A DNA stretch of 64,000 nucleotides from Verrucomicrobiales bacterium (GCA_015075445.1 JABTUJ010000038.1:1-64000), one strand, 5' to 3'; counted from the first letter of the stretch, positions 9,423 to 19,650 are shown. Notes: generated by a model not told the origin, from the sequence alone. Translations and numbers: made by a program.

Positions 9423-10736
9423 TCAATTCCCTCCCCCGGCCGTTCGGTTGAAGTACACCTTCAGGTTACGCGTGGCCCGACCCGACGCGACGATGTCGAG
9501 CCGGCCATCGCCGTCCAGATCGGCCAGGCAGAGGTCTTCGCAGGCCATTTGGTTTTCGTCCACCGGGAAGGATTTCCACACGGCGCCGGCGTCGTCCAGT
9601 GAGACGAACAGCTTGATCCCCACGCGGTCGCCCGGCCGGTTGCCGCGCCAGCCCACCACAATCTGGTCGGCGCCCAAACCCAGCAGATCGCCACAGGCCA
9701 GGGCGTGGCCCTGGATGAGCGACTCGTCCAGGACGGTCCGCCGCCAGAGCGGGCTGGGATCGTCGGCCGCCGCGGGCGTGTACACCACCACCTGATGGCC
9801 GTGCATCGGCTCAATCGTGGCAATGAACGGGCCGCTACGACGTCGGCCCTGACGCACTTCTCCCGCTCCGGTGAAGGCCGTCTTACCTTCGTCGTTCCCA
9901 ATCCGTTGTTCGCGCCGCCAGCGATCCCCCTCGGAGCGGAAATGAAACACCCCTTCGCGCGCCGCCACGAGCAGGTCTTCGCCCGAATGCTGCGACCCGG
10001 GGACGACATCGAAGTTATGAGTCAGGTGAAGGCGGTCATCGATCAGGACGGTGGGCCAGGGCGAGGTGGGGCCCGCGGGCCTGCCATAGGCCAGGACGCG
10101 GACACCGGCGCCTTCGCCCTTCTGGTTGCCGCGGCCGTGGAGGGGAAGCACGACGAGATCGTATGTGTCGCGGGGGTTCCGGACCCAGCGCATCCGATGC
10201 ACCGTGGGCTCGTGGGGGAGGCGAACCGGCGTCCATCGTTGCGTGCGGTCGGAGGGCGCGATCAGGTAGAACACGGCCCCGCTGTCGGTGGTGTCGCTGG
10301 GGTTCCAGCCGGCGCCGACCGCAATCTCGGCCCGGCCGTCTCCGTCGAGGTCCGCTGCGGCCAGACAGACATTGTCCGTTTCGGTGAGGTCCTCCGCGAG
10401 CACGAACCGTTCCCAGCCCGGATTGCGGAACCAGACGAACTGGCGCTGGTCCGCCAGGAGGATGTCGGGGCGGCGGTCGCCGTCCACGTCTGCCACCGCG
10501 ACGCCGTAGCCGATGGCGACATCCGCCGCGATGGTCACCGGGTCGAAGGCGGGTTCTGGAGCGGCCCGGCCGGAGGCGAGCCCCGCCAGGCAGAGCGCCC
10601 ACGCGACGACCTGTCCGCGCCGCGGAGTCGAGGCGGAACGCGGCGGCAATTTCGTCGGTGGGGACGGGACCGTTGCGGCCGGGGCGCCGTGGCGGTCGCG
10701 GTCCCGCATCGAAGGAGTGGGCAGGTGTTCTGACAT
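9423..10736 (-). CDS. Secreted FG-GAP/VCBS repeat protein
   Basis: The open frame extends to 11048, but upstream residues are low in character and would run into the neighbour's promoter. The ATG at 10736 (MSEHLPTPS) or 10709 (MRDRDRHG) better precedes the hydrophobic export segment VVAWALCLAGLASG. The mature part is built of FG-GAP repeats with calcium-binding loops such as DVDGDRRPDILLAD, DLDGDGRAEIAVG and DLDGDGRLDIVASG, predicting a seven-bladed integrin-like propeller. No catalytic motif is seen. It is divergent from the larger CRTAC1-like gene at 11026 across about 290 bases that should hold both promoters, and leads a run with the SGNH hydrolase. Confidence 0.75.
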   Translation of the reverse strand: MSEHLPTPSMRDRDRHGAPAATVPSPPTKLPPRSASTPRRGQVVAWALCLAGLASGRAAPEPAFDPVTIAADVAIGYGVAVADVDGDRRPDILLADQRQFVWFRNPGWERFVLAEDLTETDNVCLAAADLDGDGRAEIAVGAGWNPSDTTDSGAVFYLIAPSDRTQRWTPVRLPHEPTVHRMRWVRNPRDTYDLVVLPLHGRGNQKGEGAGVRVLAYGRPAGPTSPWPTVLIDDRLHLTHNFDVVPGSQHSGEDLLVAAREGVFHFRSEGDRWRREQRIGNDEGKTAFTGAGEVRQGRRRSGPFIATIEPMHGHQVVVYTPAAADDPSPLWRRTVLDESLIQGHALACGDLLGLGADQIVVGWRGNRPGDRVGIKLFVSLDDAGAVWKSFPVDENQMACEDLCLADLDGDGRLDIVASGRATRNLKVYFNRTAGGGN

Positions 10737-11025
10737 CGGATGTTCCGAATGTTGGTATCGAGCGAAGTAATACGGCCAGGGCGCGATGTCAACGGCGCCC
10801 GTGTCAGCAGCGAGGGGATCTTCAGCTTGCCGTGGATCTGTGGTGCAAGCGTCCTGCCGGGGGCGGACGTCGGCACCGTTTGGCAGGCCGGCCATGGCGG
10901 GGCCGGCTTGACCGCTGGAATCCTGGAACCTCCCTGGAGCTTTGCGCTTTGCGTTTTGAGCTTCCCCATCCTCACTTCCCGCTTTCGCCACCCGGCGTTT
11001 CCCGTTATGCAGGGCCGGTCTCACC

Positions 11026-14000
11026 ATGTGGATGATCGAGTCACGCATGCACCGCGTCCTCGGCTGGCCGACCGCCGGGGGATTGCTTTGCGCCCTGGCC
11101 GTGTCGCTGGTCGGAGCCCAAAGTCCGGGCTACCACGCCGCTCCGTTACCTGTCCCGGCCGCAGGGGTGGCCGGGTTCACCCGGCTGCCTGCGTCGGCCA
11201 CCGGCCTCGCGTTCACCAACACGCTCAGCCCGGCCCATGCCGCGGAGAATCAGATCCGCCTCAACGGTTCGGGCGTGGCCCTCGGGGACGTCGACGGCGA
11301 CGGCTGGTGCGACGTGTTCGTCTGCGCGCTTGAGCAAAGGGGCGCGCTCTTCCGCAACCTCGGCGGCTGGCGCTTCACCAACGTCACCGCCGCCGCCGGC
11401 CTTGACTTCCCGGGCCGATTCTCGACCGGCGCGGTGCTCGCCGACGTCGATGGCGACGGCGATCTGGATTTGATCCTCAACGGCATCGACACCGGCACCC
11501 GGCTGTTCCTGAATGACGGCCGGGGGCATTTTGAGGCGGCGCCCGACGCCGGTCTCCTGCCCGGTCGCGGCCCCACTACCGGTGCGCTGGCCGACATCGA
11601 CGGCGACGGCGACCTCGATCTCTACGTCGCGCATTACCGCACCAATACGGTCCGTTCGACCGGGTTCGCCCTCTTCAACGTGGGCGGACGCCGCATGATC
11701 CGGCCGCAGGATCGCGGGCATCTCGAACTCACGCCCGACGGCCGCGTCCTCGAACACGGCGAACCCCACGTCCTCTACCGCAATGAAGGCGGCGGCCGCT
11801 TCCGTCCGCTCTCCTGGACCGACGGCACGTTCCTCGACGAAGACGGTCAACCGTTGCGCGAACCGCCCCGCGACTGGGGTCTCAGCGCCGCCTTCCGCGA
11901 CCTGAACCGCGACGGCTTGCCCGACCTCTATGTCTGCAACGATTTCCACTCCCCCGACCGCATCTGGCTCAACGACGGCCGGGGCCGATTCCGCGCCCTG
12001 CCCCGCCTGGCCCTCCGCCACACCGCGACCTTCTCGATGGCCGTGGACTTCGCCGATGTGGACCGCGACGGACACGACGACGTGTTCGTCTCGGACATGA
12101 CCAGCCGCGACCACGGGCGGCGACGGATGCAAATCGCGGGCATGGCCCCGTACACCATCCTGCCCGGCGTGTACGACGATCGCCCGCAACTCGACCGCAC
12201 CGTCCTCCAATGGAATCGCGGCGACGGCACCTACGCCGAGATCGCCACCTACGCCGGGCTCGAGAACTCGGAGTGGAACTGGTCGGTCCTGTTCCTCGAC
12301 GTGGACCTCGATGGCTACGAAGACGTGCTCGCCACCACCGGCCACATGTTCGACACGCAGGACCTGGATGCCCAGGCCCGCATCGCCGCCCAGGGTCCCT
12401 ATCCCCCCAGCCGGATCCCCGGCAAACTCCTCATGCTGCCGCCCCTCGAACAGGCCAACCTCGCCTTCCGCAACCAGGGCAACCTCACCTTCGTCGAATG
12501 CAGCCCGGCCTGGGGATTCGACGATGTCGGGGTCTCGCAGGGCATGGCGCTGGCGGACCTCGACAACGACGGCGACCTCGACCTCGTGATCAACAACCTG
12601 AATGGCCCCCTCGGCGTTTACCGCAACAACGCCCCCGCGCCGCGCATCGCCGTCCGCCTCCAGGGTCAACCGCCCAACACCGCCGGTATCGGCGCCCGCA
12701 TCACCGTCCGGGGCGGCCCCGTCATCCAGGCCCAGGAGATGATGGCCGGTGGCCGGTATCTCTCCGGCGACGACCCGATGCGGGTCTTCGCGGCTGGCCA
12801 CGACACGGACCCGCTCGCGATCGAGGTGCTGTGGCGCAGCGGCCGGCGCAGCGTGGTGACCAACGCCCGGCCGAACACCCGGTACACCATCCACGAACCC
12901 GCCGGTGCCACCGAACCGTCTGAGCCCCCGCCCCCGCCGCTGCAACCGCCAGCATCATCCGCCGCCAGCCCGTTCTTCGAAGACATCAGTGCCTGGCTTG
13001 ATCACCGGCATCACGACGATCCGTTCAACGATTTCGACCAGCAACCGCTGCTGCCCCGACGCCTCAGTCAGTTGGGACCGGGCCTGAGCTGGTTCGATCT
13101 CGACGGTGACGGCCGGGAGGACTTGATCGTCGGCAGTGGCAAGGGCGGGCGGCTGGCGGTGTTCCGTAACCGCGCACCGGAGGGCTTCCAGCGCCTGAGC
13201 GAACCACCGTGGAACCTCCCCGCATCCCGCGACCGAACCGCCTTGCTGGGCTGGCACGCGCCGGGTCGGGGACCTGTGCTCCTCGTGGGCTCGGCAAGCT
13301 ACGAAGCGGACCTCGACCCAGGCGGCGCCGTCCTTCAGTTCGCACCCGGTGAACCGCAGGCCGCCGAGGTCATCCCAGCCCTGCCATTCAGCGTGGGACC
13401 CCTCGCGCTGGCCGATTTCGATGGGGACGGCTTCCTCGATTTGTTCGTGGGCGGCCGCTGCCTGCCGGGGCGGTATCCCGAGCCCCCTTCCTCGAAGCTC
13501 TATCGGCAGGCGGGCGGGCGTTGGGTTTTGGACGTCGAGAACTCGAAACGCCTCGAACGGGTCGGGTTGGTCAGCGGCGCCGTGTGGACCGACCTCGAAG
13601 GCGATGGTTGGCCGGACCTGGCCCTGGCCATCGAGTGGGGACCGATCCGCCTGTTCCGCAACGAGCGCGGCCGGTTGAGCGAGTGGCTGGCGCCCGTGGT
13701 GAGCGCGCCGCCCGGAGATGCTACGCTCAACGGACAACGTTCAACATCCAACGTTCAACGGACAACGCTCAACGAGTTGACGGGCTGGTGGAACGGGATT
13801 GTCACGGGCGACTTTGACGGCGACGGACTGCTGGATCTCCTGGCCACGAATTGGGGCCTCAATACCGTGGCCCGCGCGTCGCCGACTGCTCCCTATCGGG
13901 TCTACTACGGCGACTTCGCCGACACGGGCGCAGTCCACTTGATCGAGGCCACCCCAAGTGGACCGCGTGGAGCCGATGTGCCCGAGCGCGATCTCGAGAG

Positions 14001-14811
14001 CGTCGCCGCCGCCCTGCCGGCCGTGCGGGCGCGATTCCCGACGCACGCGGCCTTCGGAGAAGCCACCGTGGCGGACGTCCTCGGCCCGGCACTGGCACGC
14101 GCTCGACGCCTCGAGGTCGTCACCCTCGCCACGACGCTCTTCCTCAATCGCGGCGACCATTTCGTGGCGGTCCCCCTGCCCCGCGAGGCGCAGTTCGCCA
14201 CGGCGATGGCCGCGTGCGTCGGGGACTTTGACGGCGATGGCCAGGAAGACGTGTTTCTGAGCCAGAACTTCTTTGCCACGCAGGACAAGACGCCCCGCTG
14301 CGATGCCGGCCTCGGGCTCTGGCTCCGCGGGGATGGCCGTGGCGGCTTGACCGCGGTCCCCGCCCACGAAAGCGGCGTGCGCGTGTACGGCGAGCAGCGC
14401 GCGGCGGCCTTGGCCGACTTTGACGGCGACGGCCGCGTCGACCTGGCCGTGACCCAGAACGGGAACGCCACGAGGTTGTTTCGGAACCTCCGCGGTCAAC
14501 CGGGGCTGCGCATTCGGCTCCAAGGTCCGCCAGGGAACCCCACCGCGGTGGGTGCCGTGATGCGCAGCCAGACGGGCGATGCTTGGGGACCGGCGCGGAT
14601 GGTCGGGGCAGGCTCGGGTTACTGGTCGCAGAACAGCGCGGTGGAGGTGCTCGCGATGAGGGAACCAGTCAGCCGTCTCCGGGTGCGCTGGCCGGGCGGG
14701 AACGAGACGCAAGTCGACGTGCCGGAATCCGCCCGGGAAGTCGTCCTGGGTGCAGACGGCGTGGTCCGGGTAGTTCGCCTGAGAGCGCCCGCCGACCCAA
14801 AGCGGCGCTGA
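11026..14811 (+). CDS. CRTAC1-like protein with two FG-GAP/UnbV units
   Basis: A 1,261-residue exported protein. A second start at 11047 gives a tighter signal peptide (MHRVLGWPTAGGLLCALAV, cleavage near VGA-QS). FG-GAP repeats with loops like DVDGDGWCDVFV fill residues 80-520, followed by an ASPIC/UnbV domain (GARITVRGG... to about 625). A second FG-GAP set then runs to the end and closes with another UnbV-like domain (GAVMRSQTG, SGYWSQNS, LRVRWPGGNE). The protein is thus a tandem duplication of the CRTAC1 architecture. Such proteins are common in Verrucomicrobiota and Planctomycetes, with unknown role, perhaps calcium-dependent adhesion. Residues about 900-917 are encoded by a short repeat that looks inserted (see 13723-13774). 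Confidence 0.82.
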   Translation: MWMIESRMHRVLGWPTAGGLLCALAVSLVGAQSPGYHAAPLPVPAAGVAGFTRLPASATGLAFTNTLSPAHAAENQIRLNGSGVALGDVDGDGWCDVFVCALEQRGALFRNLGGWRFTNVTAAAGLDFPGRFSTGAVLADVDGDGDLDLILNGIDTGTRLFLNDGRGHFEAAPDAGLLPGRGPTTGALADIDGDGDLDLYVAHYRTNTVRSTGFALFNVGGRRMIRPQDRGHLELTPDGRVLEHGEPHVLYRNEGGGRFRPLSWTDGTFLDEDGQPLREPPRDWGLSAAFRDLNRDGLPDLYVCNDFHSPDRIWLNDGRGRFRALPRLALRHTATFSMAVDFADVDRDGHDDVFVSDMTSRDHGRRRMQIAGMAPYTILPGVYDDRPQLDRTVLQWNRGDGTYAEIATYAGLENSEWNWSVLFLDVDLDGYEDVLATTGHMFDTQDLDAQARIAAQGPYPPSRIPGKLLMLPPLEQANLAFRNQGNLTFVECSPAWGFDDVGVSQGMALADLDNDGDLDLVINNLNGPLGVYRNNAPAPRIAVRLQGQPPNTAGIGARITVRGGPVIQAQEMMAGGRYLSGDDPMRVFAAGHDTDPLAIEVLWRSGRRSVVTNARPNTRYTIHEPAGATEPSEPPPPPLQPPASSAASPFFEDISAWLDHRHHDDPFNDFDQQPLLPRRLSQLGPGLSWFDLDGDGREDLIVGSGKGGRLAVFRNRAPEGFQRLSEPPWNLPASRDRTALLGWHAPGRGPVLLVGSASYEADLDPGGAVLQFAPGEPQAAEVIPALPFSVGPLALADFDGDGFLDLFVGGRCLPGRYPEPPSSKLYRQAGGRWVLDVENSKRLERVGLVSGAVWTDLEGDGWPDLALAIEWGPIRLFRNERGRLSEWLAPVVSAPPGDATLNGQRSTSNVQRTTLNELTGWWNGIVTGDFDGDGLLDLLATNWGLNTVARASPTAPYRVYYGDFADTGAVHLIEATPSGPRGADVPERDLESVAAALPAVRARFPTHAAFGEATVADVLGPALARARRLEVVTLATTLFLNRGDHFVAVPLPREAQFATAMAACVGDFDGDGQEDVFLSQNFFATQDKTPRCDAGLGLWLRGDGRGGLTAVPAHESGVRVYGEQRAAALADFDGDGRVDLAVTQNGNATRLFRNLRGQPGLRIRLQGPPGNPTAVGAVMRSQTGDAWGPARMVGAGSGYWSQNSAVEVLAMREPVSRLRVRWPGGNETQVDVPESAREVVLGADGVVRVVRLRAPADPKRR
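13723..13774 (+). repeat. Short ttcaacg-type repeats inside a coding region
   Basis: Imperfect repeats of aacgttcaac/aacgctcaac over 52 bases. They read through in frame as a Ser/Thr/Asn/Gln stretch (LNGQRSTSNVQRTTLNEL) in an otherwise GC-rich, Asp/Gly-rich gene. The base composition differs sharply from the flanks, which suggests insertion of an intergenic-type repeat between two FG-GAP units. Confidence 0.6.
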
Positions 14812-14917
14812 AGTGCACGCACGCCAAACGCAGGCGCGACTTCCTCACCTCCAGCCACGCACAGAGCGTCGTGTTGCCCCTTGACGCCGCCGGACTTCCT
14901 CCGTGTCATTCCGTCGC

Positions 14918-16089
14918 ATGGTCACACCAACCACGGGCCCGACGGCCGGGACTGCCACGGGGAGGACGTTCAACTTCCCCACGCTCTACTTCGAGGCCAC
15001 CCGCGCCTGCAACCTGCGCTGCAACATCTGCATGAGCGGCAGCAACGACCCGCAGCGCGTCCGCCAGAGCCGGCAGGAACAGCTCACCGCCCAGGAAATC
15101 GAGGACCTCGTTTTCGCCCGCGTCAGTGAGGTCGGCGTCAAGATCATCATCTGGAGCGGCGGCGAATTCCTCACCCGCCCGGACGCCCTGGACCTGTTGC
15201 GCGGGGCCCGGCGGCACGGCTACCGCTCCAGCGTCTGCACGAACGGCCTCCAGTTGAACCAGGAACGGCTGCTCGCCATCCGCGAAGCCGGGGGTGATGA
15301 TCTGGTGATCTCGCTGGGCATCAACTCGCTGGATGACAGCAACTCCGCCACGCGCGACGCCGAGGTCGAGGTGACCCTCCGCGCACTGGACCTGTGCGAA
15401 TCGCTCGGGATCAAGCGCCACGTCGTGGTCAACCTCGGCCGCCACAACCTGCAGACGCTTGGTCAGACCTTCGATTACCTGTACCAACGCCGCATCCCCT
15501 GGAACCGCTCCCCGTTCACCGCGCAAGGGCCTGGGGCCCAGCATTTCTGGAACAAAACCTCACCCGCGAAGAGATGGAGCGTTACGCCCACCCGCACATG
15601 CGGCGACATGCCTTCGGGTACGTGAGTTACACCCCGTTCTTCCTGGCCCCCGAGCTGCACGCCAAGTTCTCCCAAGGACGTCGCAACCAGACCGTTCCCC
15701 AAAACCCTTCCATCGGCTGCTGGTGCGGCACCTGGCTGGCCATGAGCGCCGAAGGCGACGTCGCCCCTTGCGCCATCCTGCTCGACGTGCTCAACGCCGG
15801 CAACGTCCGGGAAACCCCGGTCCGGGACATCGTCGCGAACACCGAGGTCTTCCGGCGCATCCTCGATCGCAGCCAACTGGGCGGCAAGTGCGGTCGTTGC
15901 CGCTACAAGTTCACCTGCGGCGGCTGCCGGGCCATGGCGTTGTTCGCCTCCGGCGATTACATGGGCGAGGACCCCCAATGCTTCTTTGAGCCCGTGGACG
16001 AGACCACCGTCTGCGAGCACGAGGCTGAGACCGGACGCGTCTTCGAGCGCTACGCGCTCATGGCCCGTTACGCCGGCGGGGGCATCTGA
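14918..16089 (+). CDS. Radical SAM/SPASM protein, interrupted by a frameshift
   Basis: The N-terminal part holds the radical SAM cluster motif CNLRCNIC after TLYFEATRA, then IIWSGGEFLTRPD. The C-terminal SPASM part lies in another frame: CWCG...APC upstream, then CGRCRYKFTCGGCRA with a final Cys cluster for auxiliary iron-sulphur clusters. The reading frame must change by one base near 15530-15545, in a run of G and C (gggcctggggccc). The ATG at 14918 is preferred to a GTG at 14903. SPASM enzymes usually modify peptides or proteins; no peptide substrate gene is recognised nearby. Both halves are well conserved, so a sequencing error is as likely as a recent mutation. The last 22 bases overlap the convergent lpxD gene. 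Confidence 0.75.
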
Positions 16090-17138
16090 GCTCGGACCGC
16101 CGCCCCCGTGGGCTGGCCCTGTTCCAGCACCGCCACGCGCCGCTCCAGTTCGCGGAGGGTCCGACGCAGCTCAGGCAAGCGTTTGTAGATGGCCGCGGCC
16201 TCGACGGCTTTGCTCATCTCGAACGCCGGCGTGCCGAACACCCGTTCCCCGTCCGGGATGTTCTGGCTCACGCCCGACTGGGCAGCAATGGTCACGTGAT
16301 TGCCGATCTCCAAGTGACCGGCGATGCCGACCTGCCCCGCCATGACGCAGTGATGGCCGATCCGCGTTGAGCCCGCCACCCCGGTCTGGGCCACCATGAG
16401 GCAATGCGCTCCCAGGCGCACCCCGTGGCCAATCGCCACGACACTGCCGATCTTCGATCCGGGACCGATCACGGTGTCGTGCAAGGCCCCCCGCTCAATG
16501 CTGGCGTTCGCCCCGATCTCGACGTCGTCCTCGATCACCGCCCGCGCGATGTGGGGGATCTTGTGATGCACCCCCGCCTGGGTCGAGAAACCCAGACCGT
16601 CGTGCCCAATGCAGGCCCCCGCGTGAATCAACACCCGGTTCCCCACCTGACAACGCTCGTACACCACCACATTCGGCAACAGCACGCAGTCCTCCCCGAT
16701 CTCCGTGCCGGGCCCGACAAAGACGCCGGGGTACAGAATGGTGCGCCGACCAATGCGCGCGTCCTCGCACACCGTGACGTTCGGGTGCACGCTCACCTCG
16801 GTTCCCAACGTGGCGCTCGGATGGATCTGTGCCTGCGGGCTGATGCCCACCCGCAGATAAGGCCGATGCCCGTGCAACGCCACGAGGATCCGGGTGAACG
16901 CATAGTACGGATTGCCCGCGACAATCTGGATCGCGGAACACTCCATGGGCTCCGGGACCACGATCGCGGTCGCCCGCGTCTGCTTGATCAACAGCGCATA
17001 GCGCGGATTGGCCAGGAAGGTGATCTGGCCGGGGCGCGCCAGTTCAATAGTCGCCCCCGAGTTGACACACGCCTCCGCATCGCCCACGATCTCCCCGCCC
17101 ACCAGGCCGGCCAACTCTCCAACCGTCTTCTGAATCAT
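16068..17138 (-). CDS. lpxD: UDP-3-O-acylglucosamine N-acyltransferase
   Basis: LpxD adds the second acyl chain to UDP-3-O-acylglucosamine in lipid A synthesis, using acyl-ACP in the cytosol. The 356-residue length is normal. The N-terminal uridine-binding domain (VGELAGLVGGEIVGD... ITFLANPRY) is followed by the left-handed beta-helix of hexapeptide repeats, including IGHDGLGF and AIGHGVRLGAHC; the His of the latter aligns by pattern with the catalytic base region of the family. A C-terminal helical tail (LRRTLRELERRVAVLEQ) closes the protein. The ATG at 17138 starts at MIQKTVGELAGL, with aagg about 13 bases upstream. It is the only lipid A gene in the window, and follows the GH127 gene on the same strand after 70 bases. 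Confidence 0.93.
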   Translation of the reverse strand: MIQKTVGELAGLVGGEIVGDAEACVNSGATIELARPGQITFLANPRYALLIKQTRATAIVVPEPMECSAIQIVAGNPYYAFTRILVALHGHRPYLRVGISPQAQIHPSATLGTEVSVHPNVTVCEDARIGRRTILYPGVFVGPGTEIGEDCVLLPNVVVYERCQVGNRVLIHAGACIGHDGLGFSTQAGVHHKIPHIARAVIEDDVEIGANASIERGALHDTVIGPGSKIGSVVAIGHGVRLGAHCLMVAQTGVAGSTRIGHHCVMAGQVGIAGHLEIGNHVTIAAQSGVSQNIPDGERVFGTPAFEMSKAVEAAAIYKRLPELRRTLRELERRVAVLEQGQPTGAAVRAQMPPPA

Positions 17139-17208
17139 CACGTGCCGCGACCTTAGGAGCCCCGTTCCCACGTGGCAAGCACGGCCGCAGGCACAGGCAA
17201 GGGCAGCC

Positions 17209-19650
17209 TCACTTCAGCGTCGCCAGCCCGAACAGACCCCCGGCCGTCTGTCCCGGATGAGCCTGGAACCGCACCCGCACCCGGTCCTTCCCAGCGGTGA
17301 GTTCCCGGTCCAGCAGCCATTCCACCTCGAAGAACCGGCCGGGCGCATTGCGATCCAGCGTCTGCGTGGCAATCGTCCGCCCCTCCACCACCACGTCGAA
17401 CGCGCGCGCCCCGGCATCGTCACCCCAAAACACCGCCTGCAGACGGGTGTCGCGCCCGGGATGGACCGCCAGCTCGTAGCCAAACCAGCCACCGTCGGGG
17501 GCATGACGCCACGTGCGCCCCGCGTGGCTGCCGGACTGGCTCCGCTCGCCCTCCAGCCGGTGTCGCCGCTCAGAGTCCGGATCGCCGATCTTCACGTAAT
17601 CCAGGAACGACCGGGCCCGCTCACGCACCTGCCGCTCGGCGTCCGCCAACCCCGCCTGATAGGCTTCCCAGCCCCCCTCCGTGAACAGCTCCCAATACAC
17701 CGCGTAGCGCTGGTGATGCAGCGCGTGGAACGGGACCAACGTCACGTCCGCGGGCCGGCCCAACCCGCGCGTGCGAAAAGCCAGTCCGCGCCCTTCCACC
17801 CGCGCGATCCGTTCACCCAGCTTCTCCACGTCGCCCACCCACACCGGCACACGGGGCGTCGGCACCCGCACGTATTCCAACTGCTGCCGGGCATAAGGCG
17901 ACACCGTCTCCAACCCCTCCCGCCCCAGCTCCCCCGCCAGCACCAGCGGACCGTACAGCACCGCGACGATGTCCTCGGCCCCGGGCAATGGCTCGACGTG
18001 CAAATCCATGGGCACGCGCACCTCCACCCGGTCACCGTCCTGCCACGTGCGCCGCACCGTGACATAACACCCGGGCTGTCCCGCGACTTCCTGCGGCCGC
18101 CCGTTGACGCTTACCGTGAACCCGCTCCCCACCCACCCCGGCCAACGGATCTTCAGGCCAACTTCGACCGGCCCGGCACAGCTCAGATGGAGCCGGACGA
18201 CATCGCCCTCCGGAAACTCCGTCTCCAGGCGCACCCCCAGACCGCGCTCCGGCCAGGTGAGTTCCGACGCCACGAACAGGTTCACCCACAGCGCGTCGTG
18301 GTCGTGGAAAAAGATCGCTTCCCCATACCGGCAGGGATTCTCCATGCCCGTCCCCACGCAGCACCAGAACGAGTCCTCCGGCCGCGAGTACGTCTTGAAG
18401 TGCCCCGGCAGGAGCGGCATGAAATAGCCGAACATGCCTTCCACCGGATCCTGCGACGCCAGAATGTGGTTGTAGAGGGCGCGTTCGTAGAAGTCCATGA
18501 GGCGCGCCGAAGGATCCCACCCGAACAGGTGCCGGGTGAGCTTGAGCATGTTGTAGGTGTTGCACGTCTCGGCCGTTTCCACGCTCAGGTGACGGGCAAA
18601 GTCGTCCACGGGAAAGAAATGCTCCCGGTCGCTGTGGCCACCGATCACGTATGACCGGTGCTGGGCCACGCGGTCCCACGCGAACCGGGCCACGTCCCGA
18701 TAGCGCCCCTCGCCCGACAGCTCGTACTGACGCGCTGCGCCGATGAACTTCGGGATCTGCGTGTTGGCGTGGAGGCCATCGAGCCGGTCTTCGCCGCGCG
18801 CCAGCGGATCGAACACGGCCCGGTGATCGAAGACCCGGGCCAGCTCGAGGTACTCGCGTCGCCCGGTCGCGCCGTAAAGGTCGGCCAGCACGTCGTTCAT
18901 CCCCCCAAACTCCATGCGCAACGTGAGCTGCTGCTGGTCCAACGACAACCGGTCCATCCGCGCCTTCACCCAGTCCGCCTGACGGCTCACGACCGCCAGG
19001 GCCTGCTCGTTGCCGCAGTGCAGGTACGCGTCCAGCAGCCCCGCCATGATCTTGTGCAGGGTGTAGTAAGGCGCCCACACCGGCTGCCCCGCTTCGACCC
19101 GGTCCATGAAGGACTCCGGGAAGGCGGACAAGTACCCAGCGCGGAAACCCCGCCCCGGCGACGCTTCCTGGCACCGGGCCAGTTCCGCGACGATGGCGTC
19201 CACCCGCGCCCGGAGCTGCTCCTCACCGGTCGCCGCGTACAGCAGGGAAAGCGCGGACAGGTAATGGCCCAGCGAATGCCCCCGCAACTCCACCGCCGGC
19301 GCCTCCCATCCGCCGTAAGGTTCCGCGGACGACGGCAACCCCGCCGTGACCCGGAACATGTGCAGCAAGCGGGCAGGATCCAGGCTCATCAGATACCGCC
19401 GGTTCCGCTGCATCGCGTCGTAGAACGGGCCCGCGAGCAACCGCACCTGCGCGAGGTCGAACGGCCGTGCGCCCATGGGCACGACCGGCGCAACCCCTGC
19501 CTTCCGCGGTGATGCCGCGCGTGTGTCCTGCCCCACGGTCTGGGTCGTCAGCAGCGCTCCAGCCAAACCCACCCCAAACACCACCCGGATCGTCCAACCC
19601 CTCAGCCGTCGAGCTCGCTCGACAGCGTCGCGTGTACTCAGAGTCGTCAT
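17209..19650 (-). CDS. Glycoside hydrolase family 127 (DUF1680), exported
   Basis: An 813-residue protein of the beta-L-arabinofuranosidase (GH127/DUF1680) family. The ATG at 19650 gives a basic n-region followed by IRVVFGVGLAGALLTTQTVG as export signal. The catalytic core has the family signature residues: Glu and Cys of AETCNTYNM and the double Cys of CCVGTGMENP, which in GH127 build a Zn(Cys)3Glu site with a Cys nucleophile. GHSLGHYLSA and the (alpha/alpha)6 barrel are recognisable. Beta-sandwich domains fill the C-terminal third. It probably trims L-arabinofuranosides from plant or algal polymers after export. It is downstream of a secreted jelly-roll-like protein gene (57-base gap), which might help bind the same material. 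Confidence 0.88.
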   Translation of the reverse strand: MTTLSTRDAVERARRLRGWTIRVVFGVGLAGALLTTQTVGQDTRAASPRKAGVAPVVPMGARPFDLAQVRLLAGPFYDAMQRNRRYLMSLDPARLLHMFRVTAGLPSSAEPYGGWEAPAVELRGHSLGHYLSALSLLYAATGEEQLRARVDAIVAELARCQEASPGRGFRAGYLSAFPESFMDRVEAGQPVWAPYYTLHKIMAGLLDAYLHCGNEQALAVVSRQADWVKARMDRLSLDQQQLTLRMEFGGMNDVLADLYGATGRREYLELARVFDHRAVFDPLARGEDRLDGLHANTQIPKFIGAARQYELSGEGRYRDVARFAWDRVAQHRSYVIGGHSDREHFFPVDDFARHLSVETAETCNTYNMLKLTRHLFGWDPSARLMDFYERALYNHILASQDPVEGMFGYFMPLLPGHFKTYSRPEDSFWCCVGTGMENPCRYGEAIFFHDHDALWVNLFVASELTWPERGLGVRLETEFPEGDVVRLHLSCAGPVEVGLKIRWPGWVGSGFTVSVNGRPQEVAGQPGCYVTVRRTWQDGDRVEVRVPMDLHVEPLPGAEDIVAVLYGPLVLAGELGREGLETVSPYARQQLEYVRVPTPRVPVWVGDVEKLGERIARVEGRGLAFRTRGLGRPADVTLVPFHALHHQRYAVYWELFTEGGWEAYQAGLADAERQVRERARSFLDYVKIGDPDSERRHRLEGERSQSGSHAGRTWRHAPDGGWFGYELAVHPGRDTRLQAVFWGDDAGARAFDVVVEGRTIATQTLDRNAPGRFFEVEWLLDRELTAGKDRVRVRFQAHPGQTAGGLFGLATLK

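Noticed and set aside
9423..11048. Long N-terminal extension of the FG-GAP protein
   Set aside because: It would overlap the divergent gene and its promoter; the export signal lies after the later start at 10736.
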